The position numbers and the translations under genes are program-made. From Candidatus Staskawiczbacteria bacterium (GTDB lineage Bacteria > Patescibacteriota > Minisyncoccia > Minisyncoccales > Staskawiczbacteraceae), in assembly GCA_903831095.1 (NCBI GenBank), contig CAIKWD010000026.1, forward strand, positions 93,290 through 136,476: a DNA stretch of 43,187 nt, in the 5' to 3' direction. This document shows positions 24,057 to 32,111 of the stretch, piece by piece. A model generated the notes under the pieces. It ran no database searches and was not told the origin of the DNA. It saw only the letters and a program-made list of their open reading frames with translations. Positions within the stretch are counted from its first letter, which is position 1. Every line of letters begins with the position of its first letter.

Positions 24057-24716
24057 TTATTTTAATAACTCTGGTAAAATTTCCGGGTAGTACCCAATTT
24101 CTGCCTGATCTGGGTGGTGTATAGACCAAAAAAGTTCTATGAGTTCTGGAGTTGTTAGTGGTACTGCCTCCAAACCACACCTTCGCAAGCCCATGGACAA
24201 ATATTCCATTCTTTGCCAAAGCTGTGCTTTACATCTTTGGAATTCGTCATCTTTCATAGGCGCGCCTTGCGATCCTGATCCTGACCCAAAAAGGTTAAAA
24301 CTCTTAGCCGCCCCTTTTACGCCAAGTATTTCCATAAGGTTGTATGGAATTACAACATAAAAGTTTTTTGTCATGACGCTGTCGCCCACAACCATTCCTT
24401 GTATAAATTCTCGGTATGAGGCAGTTTGTTCACGCAACAAAGAATTGGTTTGTTTGTCTTCTAAATCTTTAAGGCTGTCCAAATACGGAGTAATGTTTAT
24501 ATTTCTTGACTGAATAACAATTTGGCAGAAAAAATCTAAAGAGTTTAAGAAATTCTGAAAAGCATAAATTATAGCGGTTTGTTCTTCTTCGGATTTCAAG
24601 GCAAAGTTGATGGAAGAAACCATTAAAATTCCCCTTATGGAATTGTTTTTCAAAATTACAACTCCCTCTCTTATGTCTTGTACCTCTAAAAATGCTTGTG
24701 TTGCTGATTCTGCCAT
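24057..24716 (-). CDS. TraC-like N-terminal-domain protein (split VirB4 partner)
   Basis: A 219-aa soluble protein between the PrgI-like gene and virB4. It begins with a VQDIREGVVILKNNSIRGIL segment, a beta-strand pattern seen at the N-terminus of TraC/VirB4 ATPases, continues with QTAIIYAFQNFLNSLDFFCQIVIQSRNINI (typical of the same region), and ends with helices containing ELIELFWSIHHPDQA. No P-loop is present. It looks like the ATPase's substrate- or membrane-interacting domain encoded as its own protein, a layout I recall from Gram-positive and CPR type IV systems. Gaps are 12 bp to the PrgI gene and 11 bp to virB4. Confidence 0.8.
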   Translation of the reverse strand: MAESATQAFLEVQDIREGVVILKNNSIRGILMVSSINFALKSEEEQTAIIYAFQNFLNSLDFFCQIVIQSRNINITPYLDSLKDLEDKQTNSLLREQTASYREFIQGMVVGDSVMTKNFYVVIPYNLMEILGVKGAAKSFNLFGSGSGSQGAPMKDDEFQRCKAQLWQRMEYLSMGLRRCGLEAVPLTTPELIELFWSIHHPDQAEIGYYPEILPELLK

Positions 24717-24728
24717 ATTATTTAAAAA

Positions 24729-25136
24729 TTATTTTGTACGCATTTCTATTTGCGTTCTTGTTCTTTTTAATTGGCTTGTTTGAGCTTGCAAAACTGGACC
24801 TTGGTCAATTTTTCTAATTTGAGTTCTGGTTATTGGCTTAAATGGATATGGAGATTCCTTTTTTTTCCAGGTGTAATCCTTCCCTCCTATTGAAAACCCA
24901 ATTGACCCTAAAATAAAATTCAACAATGGAGTGCCGTTAACCTTTCCAAAAGCAAGAGCAATCATTACGCTAAAAATTAATATGGCAAACAAATAAAACA
25001 ATGGTGTTGGAAGCACAAAGTAGAGGAAAAAGCAGGCTATGCCAGCTCCCACTAAATAGAAAAACTGCCTGAATGAGATAAAGAAGGCAATTTTGCTTTC
25101 TGACTCAATAAACTGCGGTATTGGATATTGTTCCAT
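24729..25136 (-). CDS. PrgI-family (VirB3-like) inner-membrane protein
   Basis: A 135-aa protein with the PrgI signature: N-terminal YPIPQFIESESKIAFFISFRQFFYL, two adjacent membrane helices (about 25-43 and 47-66), then FGKVNGTPLLNFILGSIGFSIGGKDYTWKK and a basic tail. PrgI/VirB3 proteins sit with VirB4 at the inner membrane in type IV secretion systems. It is the first gene of the minus-strand operon and has a good promoter directly upstream. Confidence 0.88.
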   Translation of the reverse strand: MEQYPIPQFIESESKIAFFISFRQFFYLVGAGIACFFLYFVLPTPLFYLFAILIFSVMIALAFGKVNGTPLLNFILGSIGFSIGGKDYTWKKKESPYPFKPITRTQIRKIDQGPVLQAQTSQLKRTRTQIEMRTK

Positions 25137-25158
25137 ATGTTTGTGGTTAAATTACTCT

Positions 25159-25188
25159 ATTATATCACGTATAAAAAAGTACAGGCAA
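25159..25188 (-). promoter_or_regulatory. promoter of the T4SS-like operon
   Basis: On the minus strand TTGCCT (25183-25188), an 18-bp spacer and TATAAT (25159-25164) preceded by TGA (extended -10). The expected start is about 15 bp before the prgI-like ATG at 25136. It diverges from the SPFH promoter less than 50 bp away. Confidence 0.65.
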
Positions 25189-25205
25189 TACGAGTTGTAA
25201 ACATA

Positions 25206-25234
25206 TTGACAAGATGTTTGTATTGTGATATAAT
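25206..25234 (+). promoter_or_regulatory. perfect consensus sigma70 promoter of the SPFH gene
   Basis: TTGACA (25206-25211), exactly 17 bp, then TATAAT (25229-25234) with an upstream TGA. Both hexamers match the bacterial consensus fully. The 5' leader would be about 105 nt. Confidence 0.85.
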
Positions 25235-25346
25235 AAATCTAGGAAAGTTCATTGAGAAAGCACGGTTTTTAGATATAGGTGTACCCTATTTCGCCGTTAA
25301 TATTTGTAGTGAATTTAAAAACAAACAAAGAAAAGGAGAGTGTCGA

Positions 25347-26468
25347 ATGAAAACGCTAATTGATTTGTTGATTGCGATGATGATTGTGTTGGGACTCTTG
25401 GTTTTAACTTTAACTGTTGGAAAATGGGTAGCCTTAGTAGGGTTGCTCTTGTCCATCGTTTGGTTCATAAAATCTTTAAAGGTTATTGGACCGGATGAGG
25501 TAGCACTCATGGTTGTCTTCGGAAAAATTATAAGAAAGATTTTCCGAAGTGGGTTGATGTTTCTGCCTTATTTTCCTGGGGTCAGGTTGATAAGGATAAC
25601 GACTAAGCAACTTCCCTTAAGGTATGAAGGGAAGCTTGAGCACCGGGTCTGGTCAGGAGACAGGCAGGGACTCTTGGTAGACGTTACAGGGGCAGTGAGA
25701 TTCCCCTTTAATGAACTAGACTCACTTATTTTGATGGTTCAATCAGGGGTGCCTTTAGACCAAGCTGGCCTGCAAGAGTGGGCAGAAGATGAGACGATTT
25801 CTGGTCTAAAAGATATCGCCGCTGGATTCACCTTGGAGGAATCTTTGTCGAAATCTAACATCACAGCAATAAATGCGGCTGCGATGGCTTTTTTCTTAAG
25901 GCCAGACGGTCTCTTCGCCAAGTCTGGAATTTGCGGGAATAATCCTACGAATTTTGAGCCGGGAACAGGTGAAGTCATCCTAAGGATTGAGCAAATCAAT
26001 CCTACGGAAAAAATCCAAAAAGCAATGGAGTTGACCGTATCGGCTAAATATGAAGCCAATGCCGCGCGGGAAACTGCCAGAATGAATGCCGAAGAAGTCG
26101 GCACTCAGATTATTACAACAGTGGCCCTGTTATCTGGGGTTGATATTGACGATCCTGCAAAGCTTAAAGCTTTCAAGGAAAAAATCAATACTGACCCAAC
26201 TCTCAGAAGCAAACCAGCTTCAGATGGTGGATACAAGGAAGTGTTTGATGCGGCAATAGACCAACTCAAGAGAGACAGGTCTGGTGCTCAAGACATACGC
26301 GTTGGCAATGCTGACGGTACCGCCATGAATGGTGAACTTCCAGCTTTTGCTGCAGCCGCACTTTTGCTTAATAGAGGAGGTGGCCGCGGTGGAGACGGAA
26401 GAAAAAACAAAGAAAAACTGTCGCCACTTGAGTGGCATGAGAAATGGAAAAAAGATAAGGGATTTTAG
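25347..26468 (+). CDS. SPFH/band 7 (stomatin-prohibitin-like) membrane protein
   Basis: A 373-aa protein. Two N-terminal hydrophobic stretches (about 5-45) are followed by the band 7 entry KVIGPDEVALMVVFGKIIRKIFRSGLMFLPYF, a beta-rich domain, and a helical region with AKYEANAARETARMNAEE typical of SPFH coiled coils. Gly-rich and Lys-rich sequences end the protein. SPFH proteins form membrane rings or microdomains. The frame is open 73 codons upstream, but ATG at 25347 has AAGGAGAG 7 bp before it and starts the hydrophobic segment. Base composition is GC-richer and the ribosome site stronger than in the surrounding genes, suggesting transfer. It is antisense to and inside the T4SS-like locus. 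Confidence 0.85.
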   Translation: MKTLIDLLIAMMIVLGLLVLTLTVGKWVALVGLLLSIVWFIKSLKVIGPDEVALMVVFGKIIRKIFRSGLMFLPYFPGVRLIRITTKQLPLRYEGKLEHRVWSGDRQGLLVDVTGAVRFPFNELDSLILMVQSGVPLDQAGLQEWAEDETISGLKDIAAGFTLEESLSKSNITAINAAAMAFFLRPDGLFAKSGICGNNPTNFEPGTGEVILRIEQINPTEKIQKAMELTVSAKYEANAARETARMNAEEVGTQIITTVALLSGVDIDDPAKLKAFKEKINTDPTLRSKPASDGGYKEVFDAAIDQLKRDRSGAQDIRVGNADGTAMNGELPAFAAAALLLNRGGGRGGDGRKNKEKLSPLEWHEKWKKDKGF

Positions 26469-26486
26469 GAGAAATCCCAAAAATAA

Positions 26487-26512
26487 AAGGCTGGATCAAG
26501 AGATCCAGCCTT
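26487..26512 (+). terminator. terminator of SPFH gene
   Basis: A perfect 11-bp stem AAGGCTGGATC / GATCCAGCCTT around AAGA, followed by a T-rich stretch. It lies between convergent stops at 26468 and 26530. Confidence 0.9.
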
Positions 26513-26529
26513 ATTTATTTGTATAATAT

Positions 26530-26976
26530 TTATTCTACGGACTCTCTATATTTGTCTGGACCGCTTTGTTGGATTGGTGGTTTTGGTGTTTCTATTTTTG
26601 TAGTAGTTGAGGTTTTTTTTATTGGTCTTGGAATTTTTACGGTAGAGGTTTCTTTTATTGGAGCGTTTTCAACAGTCCTTGTTTTAATTACAGGAACAAG
26701 TTTGCTTTTAATTTCCAAATAAACTGTTTTTGCAACTTCATCTAAAACATTCAACTCTGTTTTTAGAAAAGCACAAATATTTTCATCTGGTAGTTTTTCA
26801 AGAAGTATTTTTTCTACAGCGCTTATAATTATTTGTCCCTGCACTGGCTTGCCTTGAGACAATTTCTCCATTATGTCACTATCTGATTCTTCTATGTGGT
26901 TATTTTGCAGAATTCCTGTAATTATGGGTTCAGTATCAACTTTGGAATATATTTTTATATTGTTTGGTTTATCCAT
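26530..26976 (-). CDS. hypothetical protein, 148 aa
   Basis: A soluble protein with a folded-looking acidic N-terminal half (EPIITGILQNN..., ISAVEKILLEKLPDENICAFLKTELNVLDE) and a low-complexity Thr/Lys/Pro tail (about 100-148). No signal peptide. It follows the VirB6-like gene by 30 bp on the same strand, so it may be a cytoplasmic accessory of the secretion system. Unrecognised family. Confidence 0.7.
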   Translation of the reverse strand: MDKPNNIKIYSKVDTEPIITGILQNNHIEESDSDIMEKLSQGKPVQGQIIISAVEKILLEKLPDENICAFLKTELNVLDEVAKTVYLEIKSKLVPVIKTRTVENAPIKETSTVKIPRPIKKTSTTTKIETPKPPIQQSGPDKYRESVE

Positions 26977-27006
26977 AAAAGTAAATGTGAAATAATTTAA
27001 TATTTT

Positions 27007-29160
27007 TTATGCAACTCCACCACCTTTATCATGCTGGTCTTCATTGGCAAATTCATCTTCAAATTCTGCATCTGGATCTAACCTTCTTGTAGCTTTTTGG
27101 TGTATTTTTGCACGTTTTACAGCTTCTGCTTTTTGTTCATCATTTCCAATTTTTAAATTGTCTACGTTCTCTTTATGAGCTTTGTCAAAGGCGTCAATTT
27201 TTGCTTCGCTACCATTTCTAAGTAAATTGGTAATCTGAGCCTCTCCAGCATATTTTGCAAATGCTCCCATAGCTTCTGTAGGTAATTCTGAAACTTTGTG
27301 AGCAGGATATTTTTGTACTGCTTTCTGAATTCTTTTTTCGCTCAATGTAGTTTTTGTATTTGCTATTGATTGGTCAGAAGGTTTGAATTTTGCCATCTCC
27401 GAAGCAATAGCTTTTTCAGACAATCCTGCATCAACATGTTTTTTTCTTTCATCATTAGCAAGTTCGTTGTAAGCATCTTTATCAGTTAATGGAGCAAGGC
27501 CAAGAGCATTTTCTGTAGTTTTCTGTTTTTTGATTTCCTGTCGAGCTTTATTCAACGCGCTATCAAGAGCAGGACCTTTTGTTGGCATAGCTCCCTTAGC
27601 CATTTTTTGAGCTTCTTTCATAGTGCTTGCTTTACTGTCTTTCAAATATCCAGCAGCCAACTGATTTTGCATGTGGGCTGCAGCTTCTTTGTCTGTGGCA
27701 ACTGTTCCAAGTTGGGCATCAGCTTTGGTAAATGCTTCTTTAGAAGCTCCCATGCTTTGAGCGTAAGCTGCAATTCCAGGAAGTTTTGTAGCATTAACTT
27801 CTCCAAGCGCACCTCTTTTAGCCAATATTTGGGCAGCAGCTGCTTTGTCCAATGCTTGATTATGAGTAATTGGCCTTTGTTCGGCAATTTGAGCAAGCTT
27901 CTTGTTGTCTTTAATATTTTCCAATCTCTTGGTTGGCTCTGCTAGTCTGCTTGCCTGGTTGTCAGCAGTAGTTCCTTTTGGAACCAAGTTCAACTTTTCT
28001 CCCATGGCTGTTGCCTTGTCTTTCATGGCGTTTCCAACTTTGGCAACTGATGAAGGTACTGCTCCAGCACCCATTTTCCCCATACCCATTGCGGTTTTCT
28101 TGCCCATAGACATAAGGGCACTTGCTCCCATTGGAGCTATTTGTAAAGAAGCTAAAAATCCAACAATTAAAAACAATGCTGGTAGCATTAAACTCAAACC
28201 ACTTGTGAAGGTTTGTAAAGCACTTGCATCTACTAATTGGTCGCCTATTAGACCAGCCGGGCCTGCTGGAACTCCTGGTATAGTTCCTGTTCCAGAAGGT
28301 CCTATTTTTTGCATCATTGACGCGCCTATGTAATAAAAAAGTCCGGCTGGAATTCCTATAATGCACCACTGGAAAAAGTTTTTCCACCACATTTGCCAAA
28401 TGCTTTTTGTAAATGGAAAAACATAACACACAAAAGCCAAAGGAGCCATTATAACCAACATCCATAAAGCTATAATTCTGCCTATTAGCAAAAATATGTA
28501 TATTATATATATGAAAGATGCAGTAATATTAAAAAATATCAGTGAAAATATTGTAGGTACAAATGCCATCCAATTATCTCCCAAATGCTCTTTTACTGTT
28601 TCAAAACTGGCAGTAACTTGGGTAGCATAAAAAGCTCCGCTTCCAACATTTCCGAAAAAAAACTTCATTAAGATATTTGTGCCGTCAATAAATACTCCGC
28701 ATATTATGGAAGAAAAGTTTACCAAGAGAGCAACTATTATAAGTGGGGCTAAAAGTTTTTTTGCCTCATATTCTCTGAACCTTAAAGAAGTTGCTACTCC
28801 TATGATAATAAATCCTAAAACAATAAGCATGTTTGCCAATTCTCTAACAATTGGCAAACCAATTATAACAGCTCCACTGTTAGTATAGCTTGTTCCTCCA
28901 CCTATAGCTGCATTTATCGCCCAGGTCAATAATATTCCTACGAGGTCGCAAATTACTGCTGATGCAAGTAATGGCAAAGTCATAAAAATCATTATCATCG
29001 AATTGAAATAGGCTGTTATCGCTCCATCCCAAAGAAATGCGCTATACCAGTGTTCTCCTGCAAAAGAAACGCAAGGAATGGAAACAATAACAACTGCAAA
29101 TAACAAAATTAAAAATAATGTTTTTTTATTTTTTAAAATACGAGAGAGAAATTTTGGCAT
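27007..29160 (-). CDS. VirB6/TrbL-like polytopic membrane protein with long soluble tail
   Basis: A 717-aa protein. A signal or first TM (about 13-33) is followed by six or more helices up to residue 340. The last helices contain the IGRIIALWMLVIMAPLAFV and IWQMWWKNFFQW segments characteristic of VirB6/TrbL channel proteins. Residues 350-717 form an Ala/Lys/Met-rich helical tail with no membrane segment, unusual in length for the family. VirB6 forms the inner-membrane translocation channel in type IV systems. It lies 8 bp after rsmA on the minus strand and is separated from the prgI-virB4 operon by the opposite-strand SPFH gene. Confidence 0.88.
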   Translation of the reverse strand: MPKFLSRILKNKKTLFLILLFAVVIVSIPCVSFAGEHWYSAFLWDGAITAYFNSMIMIFMTLPLLASAVICDLVGILLTWAINAAIGGGTSYTNSGAVIIGLPIVRELANMLIVLGFIIIGVATSLRFREYEAKKLLAPLIIVALLVNFSSIICGVFIDGTNILMKFFFGNVGSGAFYATQVTASFETVKEHLGDNWMAFVPTIFSLIFFNITASFIYIIYIFLLIGRIIALWMLVIMAPLAFVCYVFPFTKSIWQMWWKNFFQWCIIGIPAGLFYYIGASMMQKIGPSGTGTIPGVPAGPAGLIGDQLVDASALQTFTSGLSLMLPALFLIVGFLASLQIAPMGASALMSMGKKTAMGMGKMGAGAVPSSVAKVGNAMKDKATAMGEKLNLVPKGTTADNQASRLAEPTKRLENIKDNKKLAQIAEQRPITHNQALDKAAAAQILAKRGALGEVNATKLPGIAAYAQSMGASKEAFTKADAQLGTVATDKEAAAHMQNQLAAGYLKDSKASTMKEAQKMAKGAMPTKGPALDSALNKARQEIKKQKTTENALGLAPLTDKDAYNELANDERKKHVDAGLSEKAIASEMAKFKPSDQSIANTKTTLSEKRIQKAVQKYPAHKVSELPTEAMGAFAKYAGEAQITNLLRNGSEAKIDAFDKAHKENVDNLKIGNDEQKAEAVKRAKIHQKATRRLDPDAEFEDEFANEDQHDKGGGVA

Positions 29161-29168
29161 ATATGTTT

Positions 29169-30008
29169 TTAGTTTTTAAAACTTTTTGCTAAATTGACCC
29201 AGTCAGAAATGTTAAGAGTTTCTGACCGCTGGCTTGGCTTTATTTTATTTTCCAAAAGCCAGCTGGAAATTTGTTCTTTTGTTAATTTTACACCATCTGG
29301 CGAATTTAAGGTAGTCAAGTTATTAACAAGCTGTTTTCTGGGCTGTACAAACCCAGCTTTTACAACTTGAAAAAACAAGTCTGGTAAAATATATTGCTTT
29401 TCTGTGGGGATTATTTTAATTATGGCCGAGTCAACTTTAGGAGCAGGCCAAAAGCAGTTTTTGGAAACATTGGCCTCAATGTGCGCTTTGGCATAAAATT
29501 GCACCGACACTGCCAGTAAACTCATTTGAGGTGGCTTTGAACAAATTCTTTTAGCCACTTCTTTTTGCAACATTAAAACCATTTCTTGTGGCTGTTTTTC
29601 AGATTCTAAAAATTTTCTGATTAAGGGTGAGGTTAAGTAATATGGAATATTGGCAACCACCTTGTACTCCCCTTTCAATATATATGGGCTCAAATCTAAT
29701 TTTAGAATGTCGCCATTAATAACCTGGACATTTTTAAAATCTGCTAAGGTTTCTTTTAAAACTTCAATCATTGTTTCATCTTTTTCTACGGCAAAAACTT
29801 GTTTGGCTTTTTGAGCCAATTCTTTAGTTAGTGTGCCAAGCCCAGGACCTACTTCTATTATAATGTCATCTGGCTGAATGTTTGATACAGCAACAATTTT
29901 GTTTAAAACATTTTGGTCTACTAAAAAATTCTGCCCCAGTCCTTTAGAAGGCTTAGCTTGGTATTTTGCAAGGAGTTCTTTTATTGTTGTCGGGGAAATT
30001 AAATTCAT
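29169..30008 (-). CDS. rsmA: 16S rRNA dimethyladenosine transferase RsmA (KsgA)
   Basis: It dimethylates two adjacent adenosines near the 3' end of 16S rRNA using SAM during small-subunit assembly. The 279-aa length is normal. Motifs: KGLGQNFLVDQNV (about 22-34), motif I EVGPGLGTLTKEL (52-64), the acidic loop VFAVEKDE, NGDILKLD, and the catalytic NIPYYLTSPLI (NIPY) motif. It precedes the VirB6-like gene by 8 bp. The -10 element TGATATAAT (minus strand, 30015-30023) lies only 6 bp upstream of the ATG, which implies a leaderless message. Confidence 0.97.
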   Translation of the reverse strand: MNLISPTTIKELLAKYQAKPSKGLGQNFLVDQNVLNKIVAVSNIQPDDIIIEVGPGLGTLTKELAQKAKQVFAVEKDETMIEVLKETLADFKNVQVINGDILKLDLSPYILKGEYKVVANIPYYLTSPLIRKFLESEKQPQEMVLMLQKEVAKRICSKPPQMSLLAVSVQFYAKAHIEANVSKNCFWPAPKVDSAIIKIIPTEKQYILPDLFFQVVKAGFVQPRKQLVNNLTTLNSPDGVKLTKEQISSWLLENKIKPSQRSETLNISDWVNLAKSFKN

Positions 30009-30014
30009 TTTTAC

Positions 30015-30023
30015 ATTATATCA
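30015..30023 (-). promoter_or_regulatory. extended -10 promoter of rsmA (leaderless)
   Basis: The minus-strand sequence TGATATAAT is 6 bp from the rsmA ATG at 30008. It shares CGTGATATAAT with the prgI-operon promoter. No clear -35 is seen, consistent with an extended -10 promoter. Confidence 0.6.
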
Positions 30024-30088
30024 CGATAAGTGGCTTGGTGGATAAGTTTCTTGACTGGAATCGCCCAAAATGGTAAATTCAAAGTAAG

Positions 30089-31240
30089 TTGTTAAAGATT
30101 ATTAACACAATATTAATAAGGATAAAAGGTGTTTGGCTCACTTTGACAGAGACTAAGAAAGGGGCTAATTCAAAGGGATTATTGAAAAATCCTTCGTTTT
30201 ATTTTGGGCTTACTTGCCTGCTTCTTTTTGTATCTATATATGCTTCATGCGACAGTTCAGCTAATATGGGAAACTTTAGCACTAGCAGTGGGATATTTCT
30301 AAAATCAGCTTTCGATAGAAATACCAAGATAAGTGGAGATAATTTGTTTTCAAGCAAGGCAAATGCAATTGCACTGGAAACTCCAGATTTGAAAATAATG
30401 CAGGACAACACGCTTTGCGGAGTTTCTACCCCTTGTGTTGTTTCTGGCAAGGTTTTGGGAGATGTTTTTGGAGGCAACAGCCAAAACCAAAAAGAAGTTA
30501 TAGATTATACAGTACAGCCCGGAGACACTGTAAAATCAATTGCCGACTCTTATAAAATTTCTACCAACACCATATTTTGGGCCAACAATATGACCAGCTC
30601 TTCGGCAATCAAAGTTGGCCAGGATCTTGCAATTTTGCCAGTTGATGGAGTTTTGCACGTTGTAAAATCTGGAGACACTATTTTTGGAATTGCCCAAACT
30701 TATAAGTCGCAAACTGAAGATATAATTTTTTACAACGACTTGGCAAACCAGGACGACATATATATAGGAGATATTTTAATTGTTCCTGGAGGAGTTATGC
30801 CAAAGAAAGCTGGGCCAATTATAAACAACCAGATTCCTTTAGCTAATAATTATTTTATTTTCCCAGCTCAAGGTTATATAACCCAAGGGCTTCATTATTA
30901 TAATGGCGTTGACCTAGCTAATAAATGTGGAACTCCAATTTATGCAGCTGCAGCTGGAGTTGTGCAAAGGGCATACAATGATGGTGGATGGCACCAAGGC
31001 GGAGGAAATTATATAATAATTTTACACCCTAATGGATTAACTACTTATTACGGGCACGTTATGACTTCATTGGTAAAGATAGGAGACACAGTTTACACCG
31101 GCCAAAATATTGCTTTGATGGGGGGAAAACCGGGCATGGCTGGAGCAGGCCACTCAACTGGTTGTCACGTACATTTTGAAGTTAGAGGAGCTGTAAATCC
31201 TTTATCGAAGTTTCCAGTTGGCTCATATATTAAATATTAA
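30089..31240 (+). CDS. LysM-M23 peptidoglycan endopeptidase, membrane-anchored
   Basis: The 383-aa cell-wall hydrolase has an N-terminal cytoplasmic stretch and one TM (about 37-52), two LysM peptidoglycan-binding repeats (about 138-184 and 189-233) and a C-terminal M23/LytM domain. That domain has GVDLANKCGTPIYAA (D275), YYGH and GCHVHFE (H360, H362). The first zinc ligand is probably H269, six residues before D275, which is further than in canonical HxxxD. The start is uncertain: TTG at 30089 gives the protein described; the next in-frame ATG (residue 60) would remove the TM. M23 enzymes cleave peptide cross-links and could open the wall for the T4SS-like machine encoded just upstream. Confidence 0.9.
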   Translation: MLKIINTILIRIKGVWLTLTETKKGANSKGLLKNPSFYFGLTCLLLFVSIYASCDSSANMGNFSTSSGIFLKSAFDRNTKISGDNLFSSKANAIALETPDLKIMQDNTLCGVSTPCVVSGKVLGDVFGGNSQNQKEVIDYTVQPGDTVKSIADSYKISTNTIFWANNMTSSSAIKVGQDLAILPVDGVLHVVKSGDTIFGIAQTYKSQTEDIIFYNDLANQDDIYIGDILIVPGGVMPKKAGPIINNQIPLANNYFIFPAQGYITQGLHYYNGVDLANKCGTPIYAAAAGVVQRAYNDGGWHQGGGNYIIILHPNGLTTYYGHVMTSLVKIGDTVYTGQNIALMGGKPGMAGAGHSTGCHVHFEVRGAVNPLSKFPVGSYIKY

Positions 31241-31242
31241 AA

Positions 31243-32109
31243 ATGGCAGAGTTGCCTTATTACATTTTTGATCCCGGTCAGTTTAAGGAATTTGGCTATC
31301 GCTTCTTTGAGGGCGATGGTTTTTATTATAGGTATCAATTGTCTAAGAGATTTTTTTGGAAAAACATATATATACCCTTGGGGCCAGTTTGCCAAACAGA
31401 AAAAGGGTTTGATAATTTTTTAGAGCATATTAAAAAAACAAGACTGGCAAAGGTTACTATTGATTTACCAATGATTTATAGTAAAAAATTAGCAGAAGAA
31501 GTAATTAAAAAACTAACAAAAGTAGGATATAAAAAAGCAGATTATTTTTTTCAAGATGAGGAAACGCTTTTACTTTTTAAAGATAAATTTAAGTTAGATA
31601 GCCAGAAAATGAACAGCGTCAACCGCGGTTACAAGTCTGTAAACATTATTATAAAAGACAAACTTACCAGCCAGGAAATAGAAGAAATTTACAAAATATA
31701 TTTGGGCTCTGGGCAGAGAATAGGGTTTGTTCCAAAAACAAAGGAAGTATTTTTAAAGCTTTCAGAAAACTGCCTTGTTGCCTTAGCCTATGGTAAGGAA
31801 ATAAATGAATTGGAAGGGTATGCTTTTGGTTTTTTTGCAGAATGTGGGAAGACGGATTTTTCAAATAAAGACATAAATAAAATACTTTCAAATATGTTTA
31901 CTGGCACTACTGACAAGGGCAGAGAACATAAAATTGGCCACGCTGTGCATTATGATTTGTTTAAGACTGCATTTGAAAAGTACGGAGTTGATATTGTTGA
32001 CTTGAGAGGCGCAAGCCGGACAAAAAATAGAAGTTATATACATTTTAAGCACGATTTTTCAGATGAGTTCTATAACCTCCCTGGAAGCTTTAAAAAAAAT
32101 TATTTGTAA
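31243..32109 (+). CDS. FemAB/GNAT-like aminoacyltransferase (putative)
   Basis: A 288-aa soluble protein that starts 2 bp after the M23 gene stop (probable operon). The layout resembles two GNAT-like halves as in FemX/FemAB enzymes, which add amino acids to the peptidoglycan stem peptide: YRYQLSKRFFWKNIYIPLGP near the N-terminus, then a KVTIDLP segment, and a second half with IGHAVHYDLFKTAFEKYGVDIVDLRGAS and a final FYNLPGSFKKNYL, similar to the FK..F ending of Fem proteins. The assignment rests on this pattern and on the cell-wall neighbour. It is not certain. Confidence 0.65.
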   Translation: MAELPYYIFDPGQFKEFGYRFFEGDGFYYRYQLSKRFFWKNIYIPLGPVCQTEKGFDNFLEHIKKTRLAKVTIDLPMIYSKKLAEEVIKKLTKVGYKKADYFFQDEETLLLFKDKFKLDSQKMNSVNRGYKSVNIIIKDKLTSQEIEEIYKIYLGSGQRIGFVPKTKEVFLKLSENCLVALAYGKEINELEGYAFGFFAECGKTDFSNKDINKILSNMFTGTTDKGREHKIGHAVHYDLFKTAFEKYGVDIVDLRGASRTKNRSYIHFKHDFSDEFYNLPGSFKKNYL

Positions 32110-32111
32110 TT

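Noticed and set aside
24046-24219. In-frame 58-codon upstream extension of virB4
   Set aside because: It overlaps the TraC-like gene in another frame and has no VirB4-like sequence; ATG at 24045 gives a normal 11-bp spacing.
25128-25346. In-frame 73-codon upstream extension of the SPFH gene
   Set aside because: It contains the consensus promoter and the ribosome binding site; the protein's hydrophobic N-terminus starts at ATG 25347.
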